From Paraperibacillus esterisolvens (GTDB lineage: Bacteria > Bacillota > Bacilli > Bacillales > DSM-1321), in assembly GCF_046237625.1 (NCBI RefSeq), contig NZ_CP143545.1, positions 3,534,001 to 3,598,000 of the forward strand: a DNA stretch of 64,000 nt, read 5' to 3'. Below the pieces are notes generated by a model that saw only the letters and a list, made by a program, of their open reading frames with translations, was not told the DNA's origin and searched no databases. The translations under genes were made by a program, and so were the position numbers. Shown one piece after another: positions 15,742 to 23,071 of the stretch; positions within the stretch are counted from its first letter, which is position 1, and each line of letters starts with the position of its first letter.

Positions 15742-16695
15742 CTAATTTTTAGAATCTAAAAACTCCTGCAAAGCCTGTTTATTTTTTTCCAGGTCGATTT
15801 CCAGGACCGCCGCTCCATTATGCCTGGCATCCCAGAAGGAGCCTTCCACCGGTATGCGGAGATTCTGAGTATCGGCTGCATTCCCAAACAGAACGTCCTT
15901 GCTAAGTGAAAAGATGGTCCCAGAGTCAATATTGGTATCCACGTAAGGATTGATGACACCGATCAATTTAGGGAGCTTCATAATGCTCGTGACACTCATC
16001 GCCTCATTCTTCAGCTTGCCTATAACTTCCTGCTGCCTTTCCACCCTTCCAAAATCCCCTTGCGAATCCTTCCGATATCGTACATAGCCGAGGAGCTTGT
16101 CACCATGCAGCACCTGGCGCCCAGGTTCGAGTGTCATGTCAATTCCTTCAGACATCCGATGCGGCACGTCGACCTCAATACCATCCGGTGCAATGATATC
16201 GACTACCTTGGAGAATCCGGCAAAATCTACAATGGCGTAATAATTAATCGTTATATCAAAATTCTCTTTGATCGTCTGCCGCAGCAGTTCCGCCCCTCCG
16301 CTTGAATAGGCGGCATTGATCCTGCTCATCCCTCTTCCGGGTATATTTATATATGTATCCCTCATAATGGAAACCAATTTGGGAATATGCGAATTTTGGT
16401 CATAATGGGCAATCATGATGGAATCTGACAGACCGGTTTCTTTGCCGCGGGTATCACTTCCTATGAACAAAACATTAATTTTGCCATAGTTTACTTCCTC
16501 ACCCTTGAACGAATCTTCATTTTCGCTCTTGTCTTTCGGCGCTTTCACATCGGCCATATTGATACCCTGCTTAAATTGGTAATAAGCATAACCAGCCCCG
16601 GCCAGGATCAATATCACTAATGTCCATAATATGAACTTGGTTTTTCTGTGCTGTTTTTTCGTCTTTTTCCTTCCCCGTTCTTCGACCCGTCCCAT
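15742..16695 (-). CDS. LytR-CpsA-Psr (LCP) family cell-wall polymer ligase
   Basis: The protein has about 317 residues. A strongly basic N-terminus (GRKKTKKQHRKTK) precedes one transmembrane helix (FILWTLVILILAGAGYAYY). The extracellular LCP domain shows NVLFIGSDTRG, SDSIMIAHYD, KLVSIMRDTYINIPGRGMSRINAAYSSGG and the arginine-rich YVRYRKDSQGDFGRVERQQEVI, which grips the polyprenyl pyrophosphate. LCP enzymes transfer teichoic acids or other glycopolymers to peptidoglycan. The start is uncertain. ATGs at 16716, 16707 and 16695 are in frame without a strong site, and 16695 gives the most usual N-terminus. Confidence 0.9.
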   Translation of the reverse strand: MGRVEERGRKKTKKQHRKTKFILWTLVILILAGAGYAYYQFKQGINMADVKAPKDKSENEDSFKGEEVNYGKINVLFIGSDTRGKETGLSDSIMIAHYDQNSHIPKLVSIMRDTYINIPGRGMSRINAAYSSGGAELLRQTIKENFDITINYYAIVDFAGFSKVVDIIAPDGIEVDVPHRMSEGIDMTLEPGRQVLHGDKLLGYVRYRKDSQGDFGRVERQQEVIGKLKNEAMSVTSIMKLPKLIGVINPYVDTNIDSGTIFSLSKDVLFGNAADTQNLRIPVEGSFWDARHNGAAVLEIDLEKNKQALQEFLDSKN

Positions 16696-16854
16696 ACCAA
16701 GCACCATCCAGTCCAATCTTATTATGTCATACAGTTAGTTTGTTTTTTTATTCACTTTACATACATGAAATTAGAGAATTCAGCCATCCCAGGCAGCCTT
16801 ACTTTTAATTATACATTTTTCTGAAAAAATAGTTTATTATTTTTTTTACGCAGC

Positions 16855-16882
16855 AAAAAAGAGCTTCCATAAGCTCTTTTTT
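16855..16882. terminator. Intrinsic terminator
   Basis: AAAAAAGAGCTT and AAGCTCTTTTTT form a perfect 12-bp inverted repeat around CCAT. It lies just past the Gly/Tyr-rich gene. Confidence 0.85.
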
Positions 16883-16893
16883 GCCCACTGCTC

Positions 16894-17154
16894 TTAAAAT
16901 ACGAACGGTATGAACGCTAGCGCAGCAATGGCTCCTAATGCTACTCCCCAGCCTAAGCCGTAGTCGAAACCATAGCCGCCTCCATAATAGCCGTATCCAA
17001 AGCCGCCATAATTCCCTCTTCCGCCAAGCGGACGGAGAAATACCCTGCTCCGGTTCACCCTATGGATGATTCCGCGGTGAACTTCCCCGCTATGGGTACG
17101 GATCACCACAGCACGGCCTATTCCTCCGCGGCACTGATTATAATACGCCGACAT
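16894..17154 (-). CDS. Small Gly/Tyr-rich protein, possibly spore- or surface-associated
   Basis: The protein has 86 residues. The N-half is charged (GIGRAVVIRTHSGEVHRGIIHRVNRSRVFLRP). A run of Gly, Tyr and Phe follows (GGRGNYGGFGYGYYGGGYGF), and the end is hydrophobic (GVALGAIAALAFIPFVF). A GGGAGG site precedes the ATG. The layout resembles small coat-type proteins of Bacillus spores, but I do not recognise a named family. Confidence 0.65.
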   Translation of the reverse strand: MSAYYNQCRGGIGRAVVIRTHSGEVHRGIIHRVNRSRVFLRPLGGRGNYGGFGYGYYGGGYGFDYGLGWGVALGAIAALAFIPFVF

Positions 17155-17350
17155 ATCTTGACCTCCCTCTTACACTTATCCGGCAAATAACCGGTTCTTA
17201 ATCAGAGTATGTATGCGGATGGATATCGGACTAGTTGTATAACACAACAGCAGGATAAAACTTGACCCATTTTTAATCAAGACCCAGCCATCCAGGTTTA
17301 CACAGCATAAAATATCGTACCTAATCCTGGAAATTAAGGAGAGACCGCCT

Positions 17351-18082
17351 GTGAACTATTCATATCAAGATGCATTAGCTTATTTTGGAATTGAAGGCGC
17401 CCACCCAGGAAGCCTTGGTTTAACGAAAGTCCTGCTTGAAAACGAGACAATCACCTCTGCATCCAGAATCCTCGATGCAGGGTGCGGCACCGGACAGACA
17501 TCCTCATACCTCTCAAGCCGCTATCCATGCAAAATATATGCCGTGGACAGCCATCCTGGGATGATAGAAAAAGCCAGGATAAGATTTGCAAATGAAAATT
17601 CCCGGGTGAAAATTTATAAGGCAGAGATGGAACGTTTACCCTTCAAGCCGGAAAGTTTTGACCTGATCCTCGCCGAATCCTCGACTGCCTTCTCGCAGAT
17701 TGACCGCACCCTGCCAGAGTTTTATCGGGTAATGAAGAAGGATGGAGTGCTCATTACGATTGACATGTCTGCAGAGCCATCCCTTAGCGAGCAGGCTAAA
17801 AGTGAGATTCAGAAGTTTTATGGAGTGCATGCAGTCTTAACAGAAAGCGAATGGATGCAGGCCTTCAGACAGGCCGGCTTCACACATATAGAAGTACTGA
17901 AAGCAGCGACTATCATGGATGAATTCGAAAATTATACTCCTCCGCAGGAACCCTCTGTTCCTGCTTTCTCTCCCCCTCCTTATAATTCAGAGGCAAGCGG
18001 GGTTATGCAGCTGCACTACCAGCTTTCAGCCGAATATGGAAACAGCCTCGGATATAGAGTGTTTCGTGTATCAGGAAAATGA
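17351..18082 (+). CDS. Class I SAM-dependent methyltransferase
   Basis: The protein has 243 residues. Motif I is ILDAGCGTGQTSSYLS near 43-58. Motif II is IYAVDSHPGMIEKARIRF with the SAM-ribose acidic residue. FDLILAESSTAF then FYRVMKKDGVLITID fit motifs III and IV. The small molecule or macromolecule methylated cannot be told. The start is GTG with AAGGAGAG about 8 bases upstream. The gene is monocistronic with a hairpin after it. Confidence 0.85.
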   Translation: MNYSYQDALAYFGIEGAHPGSLGLTKVLLENETITSASRILDAGCGTGQTSSYLSSRYPCKIYAVDSHPGMIEKARIRFANENSRVKIYKAEMERLPFKPESFDLILAESSTAFSQIDRTLPEFYRVMKKDGVLITIDMSAEPSLSEQAKSEIQKFYGVHAVLTESEWMQAFRQAGFTHIEVLKAATIMDEFENYTPPQEPSVPAFSPPPYNSEASGVMQLHYQLSAEYGNSLGYRVFRVSGK

Positions 18083-18093
18083 AACAATAATAA

Positions 18094-18122
18094 GGCCCGC
18101 CTGCAAGGACTGCAGCCGGGCT
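18094..18122 (+). terminator. Hairpin after the methyltransferase gene
   Basis: GCCCGCCTGCA pairs with TGCAGCCGGGC with one mismatch around a five-base loop. The T-run after it is weak. Confidence 0.5.
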
Positions 18123-18126
18123 GTGT

Positions 18127-18306
18127 TTAATAACTATTTAAGGGTGTTCCATTAATATCGAATTCTGGCCGAATCGTTTTAATATCCGCATTTAACAGGG
18201 AGGTTTCTTCGATTAAATACTGAGAAATGTGAAAGACATTCTTATCTCCTGGACTTTTTACAGCCTCATCATTTTCCTTATTCCAATAATTTGGCACAGT
18301 ATTCAT
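18127..18306 (-). CDS. Micro-peptide array, distal member with a C-terminal extension (59 aa)
   Basis: Translation from ATG at 18304-18306 begins MNTVPNYWNKENDEAVKSPG and continues with DKN. This aligns with the 21-24 residue peptides of the array to its right. Unlike them it reads on for 36 more residues (VFHISQYLIEETSLLNAD, then IKTIRPEFDINGTPLNSY). A GAGGAG site lies 11 bases upstream. A longer frame upstream to 18360 lacks a ribosome site, so I use the internal ATG. Function is unknown. It may be an ancestral full-length form or a fusion. Confidence 0.6.
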   Translation of the reverse strand: MNTVPNYWNKENDEAVKSPGDKNVFHISQYLIEETSLLNADIKTIRPEFDINGTPLNSY

Positions 18307-18371
18307 AAGAAAATCAACTCCTCGGTACTGGGATACCTCAGCCTGATCGACACATCCCAATAGTAGATCTC

Positions 18372-18443
18372 CTAAAACTGATCACCTGGACTGTTGACCG
18401 CTTCGTCATTTTCCTTGTTCCATAGATTTCTGGACGTATTCAT
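18372..18443 (-). CDS. Micro-peptide array member B (23 aa)
   Basis: The frame encodes MNTSRNLWNKENDEA followed by VNSPGDQF and ends at TAG. AGAGGAG lies 10 bases before the ATG, as in the neighbouring copies. Compared with copy C the third-position changes ACG/ACA (Thr) and GAC/GAT (Asp) are silent. It lies in the first of four near-identical 146 bp units. No known function. Confidence 0.65.
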   Translation of the reverse strand: MNTSRNLWNKENDEAVNSPGDQF

Positions 18444-18514
18444 TAGAAATCAACTCCTCTTGTTATGATCACTTGCGTGTCTAACTCGATATGTTTTCTT
18501 CTTTTGAATACCAA

Positions 18515-18589
18515 TCAGGAATTCTGATCACCTGGACTGTTGACCGCTTCATCATTTTCCTTGTTCCATAGATTTCTGGATGTATTCAT
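18515..18589 (-). CDS. Micro-peptide array member C (24 aa)
   Basis: The product is MNTSRNLWNKENDEA followed by VNSPGDQNS, stop TGA. It has a GAGGAG site 10 bases upstream (spacer variant TTGGTTTCTA). The stop lies in a small inverted repeat (plus strand ATCAGGAATTCTGAT). Confidence 0.65.
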   Translation of the reverse strand: MNTSRNLWNKENDEAVNSPGDQNS

Positions 18590-18660
18590 TAGAAACCAAC
18601 TCCTCTTGTTATGATCACTTGCGTGTCTAACTCGATATGTTTTCTTCTTTTGAATACCAA

Positions 18661-18735
18661 TCAGGAATTCTGATCACCTGGACTGTTGACCGCTTCATCA
18701 TTTTCCTTGTTCCATAGATTTCTGGATGTATTCAT
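18661..18735 (-). CDS. Micro-peptide array member D (24 aa)
   Basis: The product is identical to member C. It starts exactly 146 bp upstream of that copy, with the same ribosome site (AGAGGAG) and the same stop-codon inverted repeat. Confidence 0.65.
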   Translation of the reverse strand: MNTSRNLWNKENDEAVNSPGDQNS

Positions 18736-18806
18736 TAGAAATCAACTCCTCTTGTTATGATCACTTGCGTGTCTAACTCGATATGTTTTCTTCTTTTGAA
18801 TACCGA

Positions 18807-18881
18807 TCAGGAATTCTGATCACCTGGACTGTTGACCGCTTCATCATTTTCCTTGTTCCATAGATTTCTGGACGTATTCAT
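18807..18881 (-). CDS. Micro-peptide array member E (24 aa)
   Basis: The product is identical to members C and D and lies a further 146 bp along. Its ribosome site differs (AAGGAGCT instead of GAGGAGTT) but keeps GGAG. The inverted repeat at the stop extends to 6 bp (GATCAG/CTGATC). Confidence 0.65.
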   Translation of the reverse strand: MNTSRNLWNKENDEAVNSPGDQNS

Positions 18882-18955
18882 TAGAAATCAGCTCCTTCTT
18901 GTTATGATCACTTACGTGTCTAACACAGAATGCTTTTCCTTCTGTTGAATACCTA

Positions 18956-19030
18956 TCAGCAGCGCTGATCACCCGGACTGTTAATTGCTTCATCATTTTC
19001 TTTGTTCCAGTGATTGATAAATAGACTCAT
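18956..19030 (-). CDS. Micro-peptide array member F (24 aa, diverged N-terminus)
   Basis: The product begins MSLFINHWNKENDEAI and ends NSPGDQRC. The DNA differs widely from members B-E, yet the core WNKENDEA(V/I)NSPGDQ is kept through silent codon changes (AAG/AAA, GCG/GCA, CCA/CCG). AAGGAG lies 9 bases before the ATG. It ends with the only Cys in the short copies. Confidence 0.65.
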   Translation of the reverse strand: MSLFINHWNKENDEAINSPGDQRC

Positions 19031-19098
19031 TCGAACCAGCTCCTTAAAAAGCTTTCGCATAGCTTCCTGCAACCTGTTTCGATGTTCTTCACTATTGG

Positions 19099-19164
19099 CT
19101 AATCGCCTGGACTTGTAATCACTTCATCATTCTCTTGGTTCCATGAGTTTCGGTCTGTATCCAC
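19099..19164 (-). CDS. Micro-peptide array member G, promoter-proximal (21 aa)
   Basis: A GTG start with AAAGGAG 9 bases upstream gives MDTDRNSWNQENDEVITSPGD, shown here with one break: MDTDRNSWNQ-ENDEVITSPGD, then TAG. It is the most diverged copy, yet it keeps W-N-x-E-N-D-E and S-P-G-D. It lies about 90 bases downstream of the helD stop and could be transcribed with helD or from its own promoter. Confidence 0.6.
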   Translation of the reverse strand: MDTDRNSWNQENDEVITSPGD

Positions 19165-19203
19165 TCGCCTCAGCTCCTTTATAGAGAATGTTTTGTGTTA
19201 CAG

Positions 19204-19233
19204 TACTATATATACCCGAGCGGTTTTAGCCAA
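19204..19233 (-). promoter_or_regulatory. Possible promoter of the micro-peptide array
   Basis: On the minus strand TTGGCT (19228-19233) and TATAGT (19204-19209) are 18 bases apart, a passable sigma-A arrangement about 40 bases before the first micro-gene. A GTTTTGGCTAAAAC inverted repeat overlaps the -35 region. No strong terminator separates the array from helD. Confidence 0.3.
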
Positions 19234-19252
19234 AACATCTTTCCGGGAATTT

Positions 19253-21571
19253 TTAGATTTTTTTAAAAATATATTTACTCGTAGGCATCCTTGAAATAAA
19301 AGGGCTCGGTTCGTTTACAAAAAAAACATAAAGCTTGTGCATGGCGCGTGTGCATGCAGTATAAAAAAGGTTTCTCTCGCTGGCCTTATGGAATGCAGAG
19401 CTCGAGGCATCATGGATAAATACGGAATCAAATTCAATTCCTTTAGCGAGATAGACAGGCAGGATAACGGCACCCTTCAGATAGGAAGACGCATGACGGT
19501 CCATCAGCTGGATGTCCATTCTGTCTTTCAGCATGGCATAGGCGTCCCGGGCGTCCTTTTCAGTCTTGCAGATCAATGCCGCCGTTTCTGATCCTTGTTC
19601 AAGCTCCTTCTCAATCATGCCTGCTATGAACTCATACATATCCACCCCTGAAGACAGTCCGAATACTTCAGGCAGTCCGCCTTCCCGGGTGAAGGGAATG
19701 ATTCTGTCCCCATTCTCCACAAGTTCCCTCGTAAATTCAACGATCTCCCTGGTGGACCTGTAGCTTCGCAGAAGTTCAATCCTCTCCGTTTCCTCTGCAG
19801 CGTTTTCCTCCAAGAGGGAACGGGATCTTGATCCTGGAAAAATGCTCTGGTTTAAATCACCGAGCAGTGTCATCCCCGAAGATCTGAAGAGTCCTTTCAA
19901 ATAATCTGACTGGAAAGGTGAATAATCCTGATATTCATCTATAAATACATGCCGGATTTGGCTGAAGGATCTTCGTCCAATAATATGGTCCCTAAAATGC
20001 AGGTATGGCGCAGCATCCTCCCATAGCAGCTTCCTTTTCTTTATGGCAGATAGAGTGAGTGAACAAATTCCCTCCCATTCTCCAGACCTGCCTTTTAGAA
20101 CTTCGGGGGCATCGCCTTCAAACATGCCAAGGAAAGTTTCCGGTACATTTGCAAAGCCCAGCCTTTTCACCCTTTTTATGATGGGCAGGAAATAGCCCCG
20201 GATCACTTTCCGGCGAAGCAGTTCTTCCTCGCGCGCGCTCTCATCAAAATGGTCGCCAAAACTTCTTTTTTCTTTTTGTATCCTTCGGTGTGCTTCCAGG
20301 AAGTCCTCTTTATCAAGGAGCTGAACCTCTTCGAGCACCCAGTCTTTCTCCTGCTCTGCCCTCTCACTTTCCATTACCTGCCCGAGAAGCCACTCGGCTG
20401 TCTGGCGCATCCTGTTAGGCATCGGGATATGCTGGTCCAGGCTGTAAAAATAATCCGAAATCTTTTCTGAAGGAATTAGTATTTCATTCTTGAGGAGTAT
20501 ATCCCTGAACACCACTCCCCCTTTTCCAAGCGAACCTAAGTAATCGTTGATCAAATCCTTGAAATCCAGGGATGACTTATAGGAAATGGCCGCAAGCCGC
20601 CACCGGTTCTCTCCGTTCATGGAAGCTTCCATCTGATCAAAAGGATCCTCCAGTTCAAATGCAGAGCCAAGCAGAGTTTCCGCAAACTGCTTAAACGTCG
20701 TCTGACGCATATTTTCCTCCCCAAGCTCCGGCAGGACTGTAGATATATAGCTGTTAAATAGCGGATTGGGAGAAAAGAGAACCATATTCTGTGAATGGAG
20801 TGTTTCTCTATGTGTATATAGTAGGTATGCGACCCTCTGGAGGGCAGCCGAGGTCTTCCCGCTCCCTGCCACTCCCTGCACAACCAGGACTTTGTTCTTT
20901 TCATTCCGTATAATCTGATTTTGTTCCTTTTGTATGGTGGCGACAATGCTCTTCATATTTGTATCCGAACGGCTGCCTAACAATTCCTGAAGCAGCCGGT
21001 CACCAATGGTTATCCCGGTATCAAATAAGCCTTTGATCTTTCCATTCTTGATAACATACTGCCTCTTGAGCTCAATCCGGCCGGTAATGGCCCCGTCCAT
21101 TGTCTGATATTGTGCCGGTCCGGGAGGAAAATCATAATAAAGACTTGAAACCGGAGCACGCCAATCATAGATAAGGAAATTTTCTTCACTTTCATCAAGA
21201 AGGGAGGCAATCCCAATGTATAGTGACTCCCCGTCTGCTTCCCCATCTTCATGAAAGTCGATACGCCCAAAGTATGGGGATTTCTTCAAGGCTTCCAGTT
21301 TCTTCATTCCTTCATGAAGAAGCCCATGGCTTCTTTCCCGCTCTGAAAGCAGCTCAGCCTGCTGTTTGATGCTCGCCTGAGTTTCAATGACATCATCAGG
21401 CTCATCCAGATTGACAGTCACATCCTCCCAAAAATTTTCTCTAAGCGCCCGGATGCCCTGCTTTATTGTCCCGGAGTGCTGCCTTAAATTCTCCTCCTTT
21501 ACCTCAATCTGTTTCCGTACATAATCAACCCGGTCCTGCTCCTGCTTCCACTGTGAATGGGTGTTATTCAT
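19253..21571 (-). CDS. helD: HelD-type RNA polymerase recycling motor (UvrD-like ATPase)
   Basis: The protein has 772 residues. A charged N-terminal coiled coil (about 1-100, QWKQEQDRVDYVRKQIEVKE) is the arm that enters the secondary channel of RNA polymerase. The Walker A motif VVQGVAGSGKTSAALQR is near 232-248. Motif II is HVFIDEYQDYSPFQ. Motif III is LLGDLNQSIFPG. RSYRST (motif IV-like) and ARTRAMHKL (motif VI-like) follow. HelD removes stalled polymerase from DNA. A GGGAGG site precedes the ATG by 8 bases. The micro-peptide array follows on the same strand. Confidence 0.93.
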   Translation of the reverse strand: MNNTHSQWKQEQDRVDYVRKQIEVKEENLRQHSGTIKQGIRALRENFWEDVTVNLDEPDDVIETQASIKQQAELLSERERSHGLLHEGMKKLEALKKSPYFGRIDFHEDGEADGESLYIGIASLLDESEENFLIYDWRAPVSSLYYDFPPGPAQYQTMDGAITGRIELKRQYVIKNGKIKGLFDTGITIGDRLLQELLGSRSDTNMKSIVATIQKEQNQIIRNEKNKVLVVQGVAGSGKTSAALQRVAYLLYTHRETLHSQNMVLFSPNPLFNSYISTVLPELGEENMRQTTFKQFAETLLGSAFELEDPFDQMEASMNGENRWRLAAISYKSSLDFKDLINDYLGSLGKGGVVFRDILLKNEILIPSEKISDYFYSLDQHIPMPNRMRQTAEWLLGQVMESERAEQEKDWVLEEVQLLDKEDFLEAHRRIQKEKRSFGDHFDESAREEELLRRKVIRGYFLPIIKRVKRLGFANVPETFLGMFEGDAPEVLKGRSGEWEGICSLTLSAIKKRKLLWEDAAPYLHFRDHIIGRRSFSQIRHVFIDEYQDYSPFQSDYLKGLFRSSGMTLLGDLNQSIFPGSRSRSLLEENAAEETERIELLRSYRSTREIVEFTRELVENGDRIIPFTREGGLPEVFGLSSGVDMYEFIAGMIEKELEQGSETAALICKTEKDARDAYAMLKDRMDIQLMDRHASSYLKGAVILPVYLAKGIEFDSVFIHDASSSAFHKASERNLFYTACTRAMHKLYVFFVNEPSPFISRMPTSKYIFKKI

Positions 21572-21749
21572 ATAAATTTCCTCCCGCCTGCTTTTTTCTC
21601 AAATACGAATTGACAAGGCACTCGTTTGGATGTATAATTATAATTAGGTTAATATTAACTTTTTTATTTTATAGTTACCACTGTTTATAATATCATAAAA
21701 TCACGGGATTTACTATCCGGGTTTTTATCTTTTACCATAATTATAAATA

Positions 21750-21783
21750 TAACCCCTTGGCCTATTTGGCCAAGGGGTTTTTT
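21750..21783. terminator. Strong hairpin terminator
   Basis: AACCCCTTGGCC and GGCCAAGGGGTT pair around TATTT, with T6 on the plus side. On the minus strand it lies after the small 47-residue gene and before helD, so it probably insulates the two units. Confidence 0.8.
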
Positions 21784-21799
21784 GTATCTCCTGCTCCAC

Positions 21800-21943
21800 T
21801 CATGCTGTGCTATTCTGTATATGACGAAGAATCTCATAAGCTCTGTTCCCGGCAGCCTTGGCCAGCTCTTCCCACATCTTATCACGCTGTATATCCAGCG
21901 CTGCAATCTTTCTCGCAAGTTCAACCGCCTTCTTATCGTCCAT
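21800..21943 (-). CDS. 47-residue hypothetical protein coupled to an FbpA-like gene
   Basis: The frame starts at ATG 21941-21943 and encodes MDDKKAVELARKIAALDIQR followed by a helical stretch ending ILRHIQNSTA. An alternative GTG at 21955 overlaps the TGA of the preceding gene (GTGA), and an AGGTGAGC site is present. The two are therefore translationally linked. It is charged and helical with no signal peptide. I do not recognise a family. Confidence 0.55.
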   Translation of the reverse strand: MDDKKAVELARKIAALDIQRDKMWEELAKAAGNRAYEILRHIQNSTA

Positions 21944-21951
21944 CAGCCAGC

Positions 21952-22137
21952 TCACCTTTTACCTTTAAGATTCTTTTTAATTCCACTATCACGGAGGACA
22001 AAATATTCGTAATCCCGCTCCAGCTGAGTGAGTGTAAAGGAAGCCATTTCTTCAGCCTCCTTATAAACCTCCGCCTGGATAAGCCTGCTTATAATAAAAT
22101 TTTTCCTCTTTTCCACTGCGGCCCTTAAAATCGGCAT
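21952..22137 (-). CDS. FbpA-like small basic protein
   Basis: The protein has 61 residues. LRAAVEKRKNFIISRLIQAEVYK followed by FTLTQLERDYEYF matches the pattern I recall for the Fur-regulated basic protein A family (AVEKRK...LI..GVYK...LTLSELE.EY). In Bacillus those proteins help small RNAs repress iron-rich targets. No Fur box is evident upstream, so iron control is unproven. GGGAGTGAG precedes the ATG. The gene is divergent from tnrA. Confidence 0.55.
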   Translation of the reverse strand: MPILRAAVEKRKNFIISRLIQAEVYKEAEEMASFTLTQLERDYEYFVLRDSGIKKNLKGKR

Positions 22138-22245
22138 AAACTCACTCCCCTAATTTTTGATTTTCGTATTGTACACATATTATATGCAGGGCAATTCCCG
22201 CATTCACCAAGTTTGTCAGCAATCCTTCCTATATTTCTTAAGTAA

Positions 22246-22262
22246 TGTCAGGTTTTCTTACA
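22246..22262 (+). promoter_or_regulatory. TnrA box upstream of tnrA
   Basis: TGTCA-N7-TTACA matches the TnrA/GlnR consensus TGTNA-N7-TNACA exactly. It is centred about 50 bases before the start point implied by a TATAAT at 22292-22297 with a poor -35. That is the position from which TnrA activates promoters, so positive autoregulation is likely. Confidence 0.8.
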
Positions 22263-22327
22263 AAACCCTGTTCCACAGTACCTCTTACACGTATAATCTT
22301 CCTAAAAGCCGAGAAAGGAGTAAGCCT

Positions 22328-22657
22328 GTGGCCGAAGATGCGTCATACAAAACAAAAAAAGTGATCACTATCGGGATTGTAAGTGAACTGACCGGCTTAA
22401 CCGTCAGGCAGATAAGATACTACGAGGAAAGAAAGCTGATATACCCGGAAAGAACAGCAAGGGGCAGCAGGAAATTCTCCTTTGAGGATGTCGAACGGCT
22501 GATGGATATTGCAGCCAAGCGGGAAGAGGGAGTGCAGACTCACGAAATCCGCCAGGACTATCTAAGGGAAATGAAGAAAGAGGAATATAAGAAAATCCGC
22601 CAAAACATGCTGAGGGGGCAGATCAACGCACAGTTTGGCATCAACCGCCCCAAATAA
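22328..22657 (+). CDS. tnrA: TnrA-type MerR-family nitrogen regulator
   Basis: The protein has 109 residues. SYKTKKVITIGIVSELTGLTV followed by RQIRYYEERKLIYPERTARGSR is the winged helix-turn-helix shared by TnrA and GlnR. DVERLMDIAAKREEGVQTHEIR follows. The short tail (RQNMLRGQINAQF) fits the TnrA region bound by feedback-inhibited glutamine synthetase and is much shorter than that of GlnR. TnrA switches nitrogen-scavenging genes during nitrogen limitation. The GTG at 22328 has AAAGGAG 7 bases upstream. A longer in-frame start at 22157 would precede the TnrA box and promoter and is rejected. Confidence 0.93.
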   Translation: MAEDASYKTKKVITIGIVSELTGLTVRQIRYYEERKLIYPERTARGSRKFSFEDVERLMDIAAKREEGVQTHEIRQDYLREMKKEEYKKIRQNMLRGQINAQFGINRPK

Positions 22658-22658
22658 G

Positions 22659-22690
22659 ACAGAAGCCCATGCATCGGCATGGGCTTCTGT
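22659..22690. terminator. Hairpin terminator after tnrA
   Basis: ACAGAAGCCCATGC and GCATGGGCTTCTGT form a perfect 14-bp stem with a four-base loop. The flanks are only mildly T-rich. It serves the convergent tnrA and yjcZ genes. Confidence 0.7.
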
Positions 22691-22723
22691 GTAATCAGCT
22701 TTTATTGGATTAAATGCTTTTTC

Positions 22724-22837
22724 TTAGTAGAAGCCACCACAGAAACTTGCACCTATGATGATCAACAAGATGAACAACACAATCAGCAATGCAAAACCTG
22801 AACCAAAACCGTAACCTCCAGCAACTGCTCCAGACAT
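22724..22837 (-). CDS. YjcZ-family small sporulation-associated membrane protein
   Basis: The protein has 37 residues: MSGAVAGGYGFGSGFAL, then a hydrophobic helix (LIVLFILLIIIGASF), ending CGGFY. This Gly-rich head, single helix and short tail are diagnostic of the YjcZ family found in spore formers. An AAAGGAGG site lies 9 bases before the ATG. The role is unknown beyond sporulation-linked expression in relatives. Confidence 0.88.
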   Translation of the reverse strand: MSGAVAGGYGFGSGFALLIVLFILLIIIGASFCGGFY

Positions 22838-23071
22838 ATAGAATGCCTCCTTTTAATTTTTCTTTTTTCAACAACCCGTGGGTTATTGTTAATTCCATAC
22901 ATACTATGTAGACGCACAGTAAATGGTTTCTTCGTCTACTAAAAAGGGGCTTGGTTTAGTTCGAAGGGATTTTTGAGTCAATGTCCTGTCTGATGATTAT
23001 GTGTAAGATGGCAATTGTCCGCGGCTGACCCCAGTCTGATTTAACCGAAAGTTCCTCCAGGCACAGAAATA

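Larger units (their letters stand above)
18375..18960. repeat. Four tandem 146-bp units carrying the micro-peptide genes
   Basis: Starts at 18443, 18589, 18735 and 18881 are spaced exactly 146 bp. Each unit holds a micro-gene of about 75 bp and a spacer of about 71 bp (blocks CTTGTTATGATCACTTGCG, TGTCTAACTCGATATG, TTTTCTTCTTTTGAATACC). The units differ at only a few positions, so the expansion is recent or kept uniform by gene conversion. Flanking copies at 18306, 19030 and 19164 are diverged and spaced 137, 149 and 134 bp. Confidence 0.9.

Noticed and set aside
18375..19030. Regularly spaced repeats resembling a CRISPR array
   Set aside because: The period is 146 bp, the so-called spacers are themselves conserved, and each unit encodes a peptide with a ribosome site. 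No cas genes are present.
22138..22240. Fur box upstream of the FbpA-like gene
   Set aside because: No match to the 7-1-7 GATAATGATTATCATTATC pattern could be found by eye.
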